A DNA stretch of 64,000 nucleotides from Lachnospiraceae bacterium (GTDB lineage: Bacteria; Bacillota; Clostridia; Lachnospirales; Lachnospiraceae), in the NCBI GenBank assembly GCA_021770755.1, contig JAETQI010000003.1, forward strand, positions 62,001-126,000. Direction: 5' to 3'. Below, in pieces: positions 11,339 to 19,952 of the stretch. Within the stretch, counting starts at the first letter, position 1. Each line of letters opens with the position of its first letter. The position numbers and the translations under genes are program-made. The notes beneath the pieces are model-generated. The model searched no databases, was not told the DNA's origin, and saw only the letters and a list, made by a program, of their open reading frames with translations.

Positions 11339-12877
11339 ATGGGTAAAATGCATAGTACCATACGGGAACTGCTGGCTGCTGCTGCGCAGGACTTTGGTGC
11401 ACAGGACGCGTTCCGCTACAAGGTGAAAGGCAGCGGGGACGGCGGGAAAAAGGAAGTGAGAATCGAGGCAAAAACATACACACAGCTGAAAGAGGATTCG
11501 GAATGTTTTTCGGCTGTACTGGCTGCGCTGGGGCAGAAGGGGAAACATGTAGCGATCGTGGGACCGACGTCCTACTCGTGGGTAGTCGCGTACTTTGGTA
11601 CGGCGGACAGCGGGAGTGTTGTCGTGCCGCTTGACGCAAATCTTCCGGACGCGGATCTGTGCGAGCTGATCGACCGCGCCGATGTCACGACGCTCGTCTA
11701 TGACGAGGCGAAGGCGGGCGTGGCGCAGATGGCGGCACAGCGCTGTACAAAGCTGGAGCATATCCTCTGCATGAGCGAGCCGCACGGGATCGCGAAAGAG
11801 CAGTCCATGTGGGAACTGATCGGCGGGCAGGGTGCGGGATTTGATTATGTGCCGCAGCCCGACCAGCTGGCGACAATCATGTTTACATCGGGCACGACGG
11901 GTAAGAGCAAGGGTGTCATGCTCACACATAGAAATCTCGCGGAGAATGCGACCTGTCTGGATATGGGGCTTGAGTCCGGCATCGTGATCCTGTCCGTTCT
12001 TCCCATTCATCATGCGTACTGCCTTAGCATGGATATCCTGAAAGGGATCTCCATTGGCGCGGTGATCTGTATCAACGACTCGCTGCTGCGCGTTGCGAAG
12101 AACATCAAGCTCTTTGAGCCGAACATGATCCTGATGGTTCCGCTGATGATCGAGACGCTCGCAAAGAAGCTCGAGGAGGCGGCATGGATTCCGGCACCGC
12201 TTGTCAGGGCGAAGGTCTTCGGCAAACAGTTCCACACGGTGTGCAGCGGCGGAGCATACCTTAATCCGGCATATCTGGAAATGTTTCAAAAGTATGGGAT
12301 CACGATCTGGCAGGGTTACGGCATGACGGAGTGCTCGCCTGTCATCAGTACGAACTACGGTGATTTTATGAAAGATGGCTCAGTCGGAAAACTGATGCCG
12401 AACTGCGAGGCGAAGGTCGTGGACGAGGAGATCTGGGTGAAGGGTTCCAGTGTCATGCAGGGCTACTACAACATGCCGCAGGAGACCGCTGAGACACTGG
12501 CGGACGGCTGGCTGAAGACCGGGGATCTCGGCTATGTCGATGAAGACGGCTATCTGTTCCTGACAGGCCGCAAGAAGAACCTGATCATCACGCCAAACGG
12601 CGAGAATGTCTCTCCGGAAGAGATTGAGAACAAGCTCGGTGAGAACAGGCTCGTGCAGGAGGTGCTCGTGCGCGAAAGCGAGGGCGTGATCGAGGCGGAG
12701 ATCTTCCCGGATTGCGAATATGCGGGAAAGAAGAAGATCAAGGATATCCAGGGCGAGCTGCAGAAGATCATTGACGCGTATAATCAGGGCGCGCCGCTCT
12801 ACAAGAGGGTGTTCCGCCTCAAGGTGCGGGATACGGAATTTGAGAAGAATACGACGAAGAAGATCAAACGGTTCTGA
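11339..12877 (+). CDS. AMP-dependent synthetase/ligase (acyl-CoA synthetase or stand-alone adenylation enzyme)
   Basis: 'TIMFTSGTTGKSKGVMLTHRN', 'GYGMTECSPVIS', 'KTGDLGYVDEDGYLFLTGRKKNLIITPNGENVSPEEIE', C-terminal catalytic Lys region 'NTTKKIKR'. Confidence 0.93.
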   Translation: MGKMHSTIRELLAAAAQDFGAQDAFRYKVKGSGDGGKKEVRIEAKTYTQLKEDSECFSAVLAALGQKGKHVAIVGPTSYSWVVAYFGTADSGSVVVPLDANLPDADLCELIDRADVTTLVYDEAKAGVAQMAAQRCTKLEHILCMSEPHGIAKEQSMWELIGGQGAGFDYVPQPDQLATIMFTSGTTGKSKGVMLTHRNLAENATCLDMGLESGIVILSVLPIHHAYCLSMDILKGISIGAVICINDSLLRVAKNIKLFEPNMILMVPLMIETLAKKLEEAAWIPAPLVRAKVFGKQFHTVCSGGAYLNPAYLEMFQKYGITIWQGYGMTECSPVISTNYGDFMKDGSVGKLMPNCEAKVVDEEIWVKGSSVMQGYYNMPQETAETLADGWLKTGDLGYVDEDGYLFLTGRKKNLIITPNGENVSPEEIENKLGENRLVQEVLVRESEGVIEAEIFPDCEYAGKKKIKDIQGELQKIIDAYNQGAPLYKRVFRLKVRDTEFEKNTTKKIKRF

Positions 12878-12889
12878 TCTATGCGCACA

Positions 12890-12921
12890 GAAAAGACCTC
12901 ATACTGCTATGAGGTCTTTTC
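12890..12921. terminator. Bidirectional rho-independent terminator
   Basis: GAAAAGACCTCATA-ctgc-TATGAGGTCTTTTC between convergent genes. Confidence 0.85.
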
Positions 12922-12932
12922 GTTGTATCACA

Positions 12933-14594
12933 TTATTTCGCGTATTCCGCGATCATTTCCTCCAGCGACGGCAGCGGTTCCAGCTCATCCATCATTCTGT
13001 TGTAGCCCAGTCTGTCAAGCTCTTTTAGATAATCATCCCAGGTAGCATCCACATCAATCTGTCCCAGAATTGCCTGCGTCCTGTAGCTTGAGACATATGG
13101 ATCCAGATCTCCGCTGATTTCCTGATAGATCTGCTCATAGTTTGTCTCATTTGCCAAGTCGGATTTATAGGGTCTGTGCTGCCATTTCATCCATGATCCG
13201 TTTTCCGACTCGGACCAATATTTTCCTCCTGCCTGGAAGAGCGGCTCCTCGCCAACCCATTTTGTTACTTCCTTGGTCTGGCCAAACTGGCTGAAACTCC
13301 ATGTTCCCTTGTCACCGGAGTTCAGGTTATTGATCTTGACAGGGGTCTCGCCTGTCTCGTCCCATTTCCAGTCTATATCCTTTTCTCCAAACATCAACTG
13401 GGCCGTAACTTCTTTATCCCCGGCACCGAAAATCGTGTAGTTAAAAAATTCTAAGATTTTAGCGAGCTTTTCATCATCAACATTGGCATTGACAAAGAAG
13501 TTGCCGTAGGCCGGGGTCGGGTTCACGACAGCCATCACCTCACCGCCGTCGGGTCTAAGTCCCGGTGTCGCCAGCAGTTTTGCATTGGGATCGCGCTCCA
13601 GAAGCGTGAGTGGAGGTCTGTCCATAGCCCAGCTGTTTAGTGCGTTGGTCGAACTGATCCAGTAACCTGCGGCACCCGTATTGACCTTGTCCCAGCCAAG
13701 CGTTCTGTCATTGCTGATAATCTCTGGGTCCAGCAGATTTCTTTTGTACAACTCCTGAAAACCTTTCAAAAATTCTTTGTATTCCTCCATCGCATAGCAC
13801 TGTTCCGCCCTGCCGTTTACATCGTTGATTTCCTTCATAAATCCATAGGCGGAATAAAACTGTCCAAGCTGTCCGACTCTCCAGTCAGGTGCTGTCGCCC
13901 CGATCGTATCATTTTGTCCGTTTCCGTCGGGATCCTTATTGACAAATCCGTCCATAATCTCGATAAACTTACTCAGCTCAATACCTTCAGATGCCACATA
14001 CAGCCGGTCGGATACCTGCTCTACCTCAACACCCAGATCAATGCCCAGGTTCTCTATCCAGTCATACCGGTAAAAATCCCCGGGAAGATAATAGTCCACA
14101 AACTGAAATGTTACGCCGGCCAGATAGATAAATTCGTCTTCATTCTCCGGATTGAGCACCATCTTATACATCAGCGGGTTTTCCTCGTAGTACTCTATTA
14201 TTTTAGGGCAATATTTCTCCACCATTGACCTCGGTATCGTACGGATTAATTCCTGATCCTGCATCCATTTCGGTGTCTTTTCCTGTGTCCACATACAGTC
14301 AGGCATCTCCCCGGAAGCCAGCAGCAGGTCAATGGTGTCTGTCGTTTCTGCCTTCTCCACGGTAATATTGATATTGAGTGCATCTTCAATCAGCTTTTCT
14401 GCAAAAGAACCATCCTCATAATCGGAATAGCACCAATACCCTGTGTAGGTGATATCATAAGTCTTATCCGGATCGGGCTCCGCTTCATTGCTGACGGCAG
14501 AATCTTCTCCCGCAGAGCCGGCACATCCTGTCACGGCAATCATTGTGCACAATGTCAGGGGAAATAACTTTTTCATCACAAATCTTTTCTTCAT
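12933..14594 (-). CDS. Extracellular solute-binding lipoprotein (CUT1 sugar ABC transporter, LplA-type)
   Basis: Lipobox 'LTLCTMIAVTGCAGSAG'; large family-1-like binding protein next to LplB/LplC-like permeases. Confidence 0.9.
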   Translation of the reverse strand: MKKRFVMKKLFPLTLCTMIAVTGCAGSAGEDSAVSNEAEPDPDKTYDITYTGYWCYSDYEDGSFAEKLIEDALNINITVEKAETTDTIDLLLASGEMPDCMWTQEKTPKWMQDQELIRTIPRSMVEKYCPKIIEYYEENPLMYKMVLNPENEDEFIYLAGVTFQFVDYYLPGDFYRYDWIENLGIDLGVEVEQVSDRLYVASEGIELSKFIEIMDGFVNKDPDGNGQNDTIGATAPDWRVGQLGQFYSAYGFMKEINDVNGRAEQCYAMEEYKEFLKGFQELYKRNLLDPEIISNDRTLGWDKVNTGAAGYWISSTNALNSWAMDRPPLTLLERDPNAKLLATPGLRPDGGEVMAVVNPTPAYGNFFVNANVDDEKLAKILEFFNYTIFGAGDKEVTAQLMFGEKDIDWKWDETGETPVKINNLNSGDKGTWSFSQFGQTKEVTKWVGEEPLFQAGGKYWSESENGSWMKWQHRPYKSDLANETNYEQIYQEISGDLDPYVSSYRTQAILGQIDVDATWDDYLKELDRLGYNRMMDELEPLPSLEEMIAEYAK

Positions 14595-14607
14595 TTTCTT
14601 ATCCTCC

Positions 14608-15747
14608 TTAAAACGTTACTTGTCTATCTGATGCGTTGCGCAGTTCGTCCCAGCCAATCCTGCGGATGCGTTCCCTGGCCAGACAGCTTCTGTCCTCAGG
14701 CCCCCCGGCATTATATGCCAACAGCATGGCATCCTTCAGGAAATGAATAGCACAATAGCAATACCCGTGATCCTCCTCCGTCTCAAAGGCCACCTCTCTT
14801 GAAAAGGTTTCCCCGTTGTCCCTGCTGACTGCGATCACATACGGAGTACGTCCCCCCGTGAAAATATCTGTCTTTTTCCCACGTCCGTTGTACTCTGGAA
14901 TCGGATTCCAAACTGCCCAGATGGCTCCCGTCTGATCCCGCTTCATGCTTAGCGGGCTGTTAGGTGCAGTAAACCGCGAAGGCTGTGCACCTGTCCATGT
15001 ATTTCCGTTATCCAGGGAAAACATCTCATACTGTCTCCCGAGATCCGTCCTTGCAAATCCCCATAAAATCCCCGGATTCAGCTCTATTACCCCCGGCTCC
15101 TGCAGCCCTGAGGCGCAGTTTTTCATACTGGGCATACAGCATTTTCCCTTTGCAGCCTGCCATGAATACCCGTCATCGTCAGAATAAAAGAATACCACTT
15201 CCGAACAGTAATCTATAAAATTGTCTTTGGCTTCTCCCTGGCGTCCGGTTCTGTGCGCGGCAGCCGGAATCAATATTCTGCCGCTTTCCAGACGTACCAC
15301 CCGATCATTGTTTACTACAAAGAAATCCTCCTGCGGGGTACACAACACCCGGTCACTCCATGACTTTCCGCCGTCCTGTGAACGTCTCATATACATCTGC
15401 ATCATGGTATATGTATGACGCACCAGATAAAACAGTCCAATATCACCGTTTTCCATATCCAGCAAAGACAGCGACATAATATTGACTGCATTTTCCTCCT
15501 CGCAGGTCAGAAGCGTCCGCTCATTGCCAAAACTTCTTCCACCGTCTGACGAAACGACTGCACAGATATCAGAGTTTCCCCAGTCCTCACAGCCTTCACC
15601 TTTAAAACGGCTGTAGGCGAACAGGATTTTGCCATCTTCTAATTCGATAAACGCTCCCTCGCTGTTGCGGGGATTCCTTTTTTCCATTGACGGGATAAAC
15701 TCCGCCACAACTGTACCTAGTTCTCTTTTTTCCATTTTTTCTCCCAT
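14608..15747 (-). CDS. BNR-repeat/sialidase-like protein, no recognisable signal peptide
   Basis: Asp-box repeats 'SSDGGRSF', 'SQDGGKSW', 'SDDDGYSW', 'SLDNGNTW', 'SRDNGETF'; cytoplasmic-looking N-terminus. Confidence 0.85.
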   Translation of the reverse strand: MGEKMEKRELGTVVAEFIPSMEKRNPRNSEGAFIELEDGKILFAYSRFKGEGCEDWGNSDICAVVSSDGGRSFGNERTLLTCEEENAVNIMSLSLLDMENGDIGLFYLVRHTYTMMQMYMRRSQDGGKSWSDRVLCTPQEDFFVVNNDRVVRLESGRILIPAAAHRTGRQGEAKDNFIDYCSEVVFFYSDDDGYSWQAAKGKCCMPSMKNCASGLQEPGVIELNPGILWGFARTDLGRQYEMFSLDNGNTWTGAQPSRFTAPNSPLSMKRDQTGAIWAVWNPIPEYNGRGKKTDIFTGGRTPYVIAVSRDNGETFSREVAFETEEDHGYCYCAIHFLKDAMLLAYNAGGPEDRSCLARERIRRIGWDELRNASDRQVTF

Positions 15748-15773
15748 TTTCTATTCTTTTTTTACTATTTTTA

Positions 15774-16703
15774 CTAGCCCTTGACAGCGCCCACCATAAT
15801 GCCCTGCACAAAATATTTCTGCAGGAACGGATACACAATTACAATAGGCAGTACCACCAAAATCGTAGTCGCCGCTTTGATCGTATCCGGGTTCGTATCT
15901 ACCATGGCGCCAATCGCTTCCACCCCTGACGCTCCTGTTGCGGTTGAAGTGGATGCTGTCAGACTGTCAAGCATCCTGCGCAGCAGATATTGCAGCGTAG
16001 TCAGGTTTGCCGACCTGCGGCAGTATACCATGTTGTCAAACCATGCATTCCACTGCCCGACCATCTGCCACAAAGCTACCGTTGCGATCACCGGCTTGGA
16101 CAAGGGCATGATAATCGATGCAAAGATCCGTACCTGGGACGCCCCGTCGATCGAGGCGGCCTCCTCCATCCCTTTGTCGATGGAAAAGAAATAATTTCGA
16201 ATGATGATCGTATTGTAGATCGAAAACCCTGTCGGCAGTACATACACTAAAAAATTGTTCAGGAGTCCCAGCCTCTTCATATTCAGATATGCAGGAATCA
16301 TGCCTGCGGAGAAGAACATAGGAATCAAAAGGATTGCTGTGATAACTTTCCGAAAGGGCATCTCTGTCCTTGTCAGGGAATATGCTGCCATACAGCACAC
16401 AATAACATGAATCACTGTTCCGACTATCGTTCTCATCACGGATACGGCAAAAGCCGTGATGATCTCATTGTCCTGAAAACAGTACTTATATGCATCTAAT
16501 GTCCAGACCTTCGGAAACAGATTGATATGCATATAGGAAATATCCTGCGCTCTGGAAAAGGACCGTACGACAACATCCCAGAATGGCAGAATGATGGTAA
16601 TGCAGAACGCAATCATAAATATCGTATTACAAATGTCAAACACCCGGCTTCCGACGGACTGCTTCATCTTCATCTTTTTCTCTTTCTCACGCGCCATAAC
16701 CAC
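15774..16703 (-). CDS. Carbohydrate ABC transporter permease (LplC/YtcP-like)
   Basis: Multi-TM; EAA-like motif 'EEAASIDGASQVRIFASIIMPLSKPVI'. Confidence 0.92.
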   Translation of the reverse strand: MVMAREKEKKMKMKQSVGSRVFDICNTIFMIAFCITIILPFWDVVVRSFSRAQDISYMHINLFPKVWTLDAYKYCFQDNEIITAFAVSVMRTIVGTVIHVIVCCMAAYSLTRTEMPFRKVITAILLIPMFFSAGMIPAYLNMKRLGLLNNFLVYVLPTGFSIYNTIIIRNYFFSIDKGMEEAASIDGASQVRIFASIIMPLSKPVIATVALWQMVGQWNAWFDNMVYCRRSANLTTLQYLLRRMLDSLTASTSTATGASGVEAIGAMVDTNPDTIKAATTILVVLPIVIVYPFLQKYFVQGIMVGAVKG

Positions 16704-16721
16704 TTTCTCCTTTCCATGGAA

Positions 16722-17660
16722 TTATATAATCTTGTACTCTGGATTTGCCTTGCGTGCAAACCAGTTGGCAATGATCACAAGCGCCAGACTGACTACATTT
16801 TGAAACAGACCGATGGCTGTAGAAAAATCATAGCGGCTCTCAACCATACCTTTTCTGTACACATAGGTAGAAATCACGTCCGCTGTCTGGTATGTCGCAT
16901 CGTTGTACAGGTTGAACACAGGGTCAAATCCTACGCTGATCAGGCTTCCGATATTCAGGATCAGCATCGTGCACATTGTGGGGAACATCGCCGGGAGCGT
17001 GATATGCAAAACTCTGTGAAAACGGTTTGCCCCATCAATGGAAGCGGCCTCGTATAACGAAGTATCTATGCCGGATATGGTCGCGAGATAAATAACAATA
17101 CTGTATCCCGTTGATTTCCACAGATTTGTGATCAGATAAATTGGTAAGAACATATCTTTCTGAGCCATAAAATATATTGGCTTATCAAGAACGCCCATCC
17201 TGATTAGAATTGCATTTACCACACCGCCTGTAGGAGACAACAGCTGATACACAAAAGTACCTACCACAACCCACGAAAGAAAATGGGGCATATAAGTGAT
17301 CGTCTGTACTACGCTCTTAAACCGGGTATTCATGATCTCATTGACCAGCAGTGTGAATATAATCGTAACCGGAAATGTGGTAAGCAAAGTAAAAATGCTG
17401 ATTTTCAATGTATTTCCAAGTACTCTGTAAAAATTTGGATCCGTAAACAACGCCTGAAAATGTTTGAAACCTACCCAGTCACTGCCTTCGATCCCTCGTG
17501 CCATCCTATAATCCTTAAATGCTATCATAAGACCCTCCATGGGCATATAGCAGAATAGAATCACAAGGATAATTGCCGGAAGCAGGAATATGTAAAAAGG
17601 CAGATGTTTTTTCAGTTCTTTTTTCAGATTCCCTGTTCCTGATGTCATTGTTTTACCCAT
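16722..17660 (-). CDS. ABC transporter permease (LplB-like)
   Basis: Multi-TM; EAA loop 'YEAASIDGANRFHRVLHITLPAMFPTM'. Confidence 0.92.
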   Translation of the reverse strand: MGKTMTSGTGNLKKELKKHLPFYIFLLPAIILVILFCYMPMEGLMIAFKDYRMARGIEGSDWVGFKHFQALFTDPNFYRVLGNTLKISIFTLLTTFPVTIIFTLLVNEIMNTRFKSVVQTITYMPHFLSWVVVGTFVYQLLSPTGGVVNAILIRMGVLDKPIYFMAQKDMFLPIYLITNLWKSTGYSIVIYLATISGIDTSLYEAASIDGANRFHRVLHITLPAMFPTMCTMLILNIGSLISVGFDPVFNLYNDATYQTADVISTYVYRKGMVESRYDFSTAIGLFQNVVSLALVIIANWFARKANPEYKII

Positions 17661-17892
17661 CGTATCCTTCCTTTCTTTATAATGGTATTATCATTCATCC
17701 GTATGTCAATGCGTTCAGGCGTTGTTTCCTGGATTCTGCATGCTCACAGCGCCCTGTCTCAATTGATGTTATAATATTATTAAATTTCTGTAAATTCGTC
17801 CATGAACTGTATTGGACAAATTATGCACAAAATGATACCCTTATCGTTTTACCTGAAATTGGAGAAGCCTAAGAGTTTTAATGTGAATTTTA

Positions 17893-17921
17893 TTGTAAAT
17901 ATGAGTGCTTTTTTGTATAAT
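17893..17921 (+). promoter_or_regulatory. Sigma-A-like promoter for the MFS transporter leader
   Basis: TTGTAA - 17 nt - TATAAT. Confidence 0.65.
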
Positions 17922-17940
17922 GCAAATATAGCAGGAGATA

Positions 17941-18123
17941 ATGCTGTCTGAACTTGCGGCAGAAATATCCGGAACTTGCAGAACCTGTTTTTCCGCTATG
18001 GAAACGACAGGTTTTTGCGTTTTACAGGGCTGCCCCGTCTTTTATGGCATGCGCAACCGCAGACAGCCTTTGAAAACTGTAAGGATTGAAGAGGAGTACG
18101 ATGAAGATGGAAAACCAATATAA
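17941..18123 (+). CDS. Putative 60-aa leader ORF overlapping the MFS gene start
   Basis: ATG preceded by AGGAG with 5-nt spacing, just downstream of a promoter; stop lies 22 nt inside the MFS gene. Confidence 0.4.
   Translation: MLSELAAEISGTCRTCFSAMETTGFCVLQGCPVFYGMRNRRQPLKTVRIEEEYDEDGKPI
17982..18017 (+). terminator. Terminator/attenuator-like hairpin in the MFS leader
   Basis: AACCTGTttTTCC-gctat-GGAAacgACAGGTT followed by a T-run. Confidence 0.5.
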
Positions 18124-19303
18124 CAAGACGATCACCGCCTGCTTTGTGGGGTATATCGTGCAGGCAGTGGTCAACAATTTTACGCCGCTGCTTTTTTTGT
18201 TTTTTCAGAGGAGTTATCATATTCCGCTCTCGCAGATCACGCTGCTGGTGACGTTTAATTTTGGCATTCAGCTGCTGGTCGATCTTGTGTCTGTCGGATT
18301 TGTGGATAGGATCGGGTATCGCGCGTCGATGATCCTGGCGCATGTTCTGGCCGCTGCGGGGCTTATATTGCTCACGGTTCTGCCGGAGGTTCTGCCGTCT
18401 CCTTTTGCAGGGATTCTGGCTGCCGTGATGATCTATGCGGTCGGCGGAGGGCTGCTGGAAGTGCTCGTCAGTCCGGTGGTGGAGGCGTGTCCTTCTCGAA
18501 ACAAGGAGAAGGCGATGAGTATGCTGCATTCATTTTACTGCTGGGGACACGCCGGGGTCGTGCTGGTCTCGACGCTGTTTTTCCATGTGGCTGGCATTGA
18601 AAACTGGAAGATCCTGGCGGTGGTCTGGGCGCTCATTCCGATTGGGAATGCGTTTGCCTTTGCGAAAGTCCCCATAGCGCCATTGATCGGGGACGGTGAA
18701 TCAGGACTTCAATTAAAGGAGCTGTTCAGACTGAAAGTATTCTGGGTTTTGCTGGTCATGATGATCTGTGCGGGGGCGAGCGAGCAGGCGGTGAGTCAGT
18801 GGGCGTCGACATTTGCGGAGAAAGGGCTTGGGATCTCCAAGACAGCAGGCGATCTCGCCGGACCGCTGGCGTTTGCCGTTCTGATGGGCACGTCCAGACT
18901 GTTTTACGGCAGGTACGGGGACCGGATCGATCTGGATCGTTTTATGGTGTACAGCTGCTGCCTGTGCATCCTGTCCTATCTGGGGATCTCCCTGCTGCCG
19001 CTTCCGCAGCTTAGTCTGATCGCCTGTGCTGTCTGCGGGCTGTCTGTCGGGATCATGTGGCCGGGGACGTTCAGCAAGGCGTCTGCGGCGCTGCCAAAAG
19101 GCGGGACGGCGATGTTCGCACTGCTGGCTCTGGGCGGGGATGTCGGCTGTTCGGGAGGGCCTACGCTGGTCGGAATGGTGTCGGGCGCGCTGGGCGATCA
19201 TCTGAAAATGGGCGTCCTGGCGGGGATCATTTTTCCGGTGCTGCTGCTTGCCGGGGTGATCCTGTGCGGGAAGTCGAAGAAAGAAATCGTAAAAAACGCT
19301 TGA
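18101..19303 (+). CDS. MFS transporter
   Basis: About 12 predicted TM segments over ~400 aa; GAGGAG ribosome-binding site before ATGAAGATGG. Confidence 0.9.
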   Translation: MKMENQYNKTITACFVGYIVQAVVNNFTPLLFLFFQRSYHIPLSQITLLVTFNFGIQLLVDLVSVGFVDRIGYRASMILAHVLAAAGLILLTVLPEVLPSPFAGILAAVMIYAVGGGLLEVLVSPVVEACPSRNKEKAMSMLHSFYCWGHAGVVLVSTLFFHVAGIENWKILAVVWALIPIGNAFAFAKVPIAPLIGDGESGLQLKELFRLKVFWVLLVMMICAGASEQAVSQWASTFAEKGLGISKTAGDLAGPLAFAVLMGTSRLFYGRYGDRIDLDRFMVYSCCLCILSYLGISLLPLPQLSLIACAVCGLSVGIMWPGTFSKASAALPKGGTAMFALLALGGDVGCSGGPTLVGMVSGALGDHLKMGVLAGIIFPVLLLAGVILCGKSKKEIVKNA

Positions 19304-19328
19304 AATCAAATTTGACATGTGCTATTCT
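19300..19328 (+). promoter_or_regulatory. Promoter of the T-box/aspS transcript
   Basis: TTGAAA - 17 nt - TATTCT just before the leader. Confidence 0.6.
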
Positions 19329-19334
19329 AAGAAA

Positions 19335-19659
19335 AAGTTGATCGCGAGATGAACTTTTCCTGGAATAGAAATGAACTATATTGATGAAAATGCCATGAAG
19401 GAGACTCTTGCCAATGAAAACGACAGGAAGACGGCGTCACCGACTGAGAGCGCTGTCCGCGGAAGCTGGCGAAGGGAACACTCCGGAGCAGATGATCTGA
19501 AACGGCGTTCTGTTTGCAGACACCTTATTAGGATCATACGTGGACGCGCGTTAAGCGTGAGAGAGGACAAAGCTTTTTGGGTTTTGTCAATGCGGGTGGT
19601 ACCGCGGGTATATTTCAGATTATCCGTCCCGGAATACATTTTGTATTCCGGGATTTTTT
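19335..19659 (+). ncRNA. T-box leader upstream of aspS, including terminator
   Basis: T-box sequence 'GCGGGTGGTACCGCGG' (19592-19607), upstream 'GAAGGGAACACTCCGGAGC'-type element, terminator CCCGGAATACATTTTGTATTCCGGGATTTTTT (19628-19659). Confidence 0.92.
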
Positions 19660-19661
19660 CA

Positions 19662-19749
19662 TGCACACGGGCGTCCAGAGGAAAATGTCAGCATGAGCTG
19701 ACGGACGCCCGGCGCACGAGCAGGGGAAGATGGTTCTTCCCTGCTTGAT
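19662..19749 (+). repeat. Structured repeat copy R1 (88 bp)
   Basis: Outer stem CGGGCGTCC/GGACGCCCG, inner stem GTCAGC/GCTGAC, one-sided loop AGAGGAAAAT; second hairpin AGCAGGGGAAGA-tggt-TCTTCCCTGCT. Confidence 0.85.
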
Positions 19750-19837
19750 TGCACAGACCCGTGCAGAGGAAATATGCCGCTAAGGCGGCGCACGGGTCGC
19801 ACGCGAGCAGTGGAAGATAGTTCTTCCCCTGCTCGAT
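19750..19837 (+). repeat. Structured repeat copy R2 (88 bp)
   Basis: Outer stem GACCCGTGC/GCACGGGTC, inner stem GCCGC/GCGGC, one-sided loop AGAGGAAATAT; second hairpin CGAGCAGTGGAAGA-tagt-TCTTCCCCTGCTCG. Confidence 0.85.
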
Positions 19838-19929
19838 TGCACACGGGCGTGCAGAGGAAAATGTCAGCATGCGCTGACGGGCGCACGGGTCGCACGCGAG
19901 CAGTGGAAGATGGTTCTTCCCTGCTCGAT
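19838..19929 (+). repeat. Structured repeat copy R3 (~92 bp, apparently chimeric between R1-like and R2-like arms)
   Basis: Left arm CGGGCGTGC, loop AGAGGAAAAT, inner stem GTCAGC/GCTGAC, right arm GGGCGCACGGGTC, second hairpin as in R2. Confidence 0.8.
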
Positions 19930-19952
19930 TCATCAAAAAAGGAGGATTTGAG

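Noticed and set aside
19662-19929. CRISPR array interpretation of the tandem repeats
   Set aside because: Only three units, 88-92 bp each, with no short constant repeat plus unique spacers and no cas genes; internal hairpins vary with compensation.
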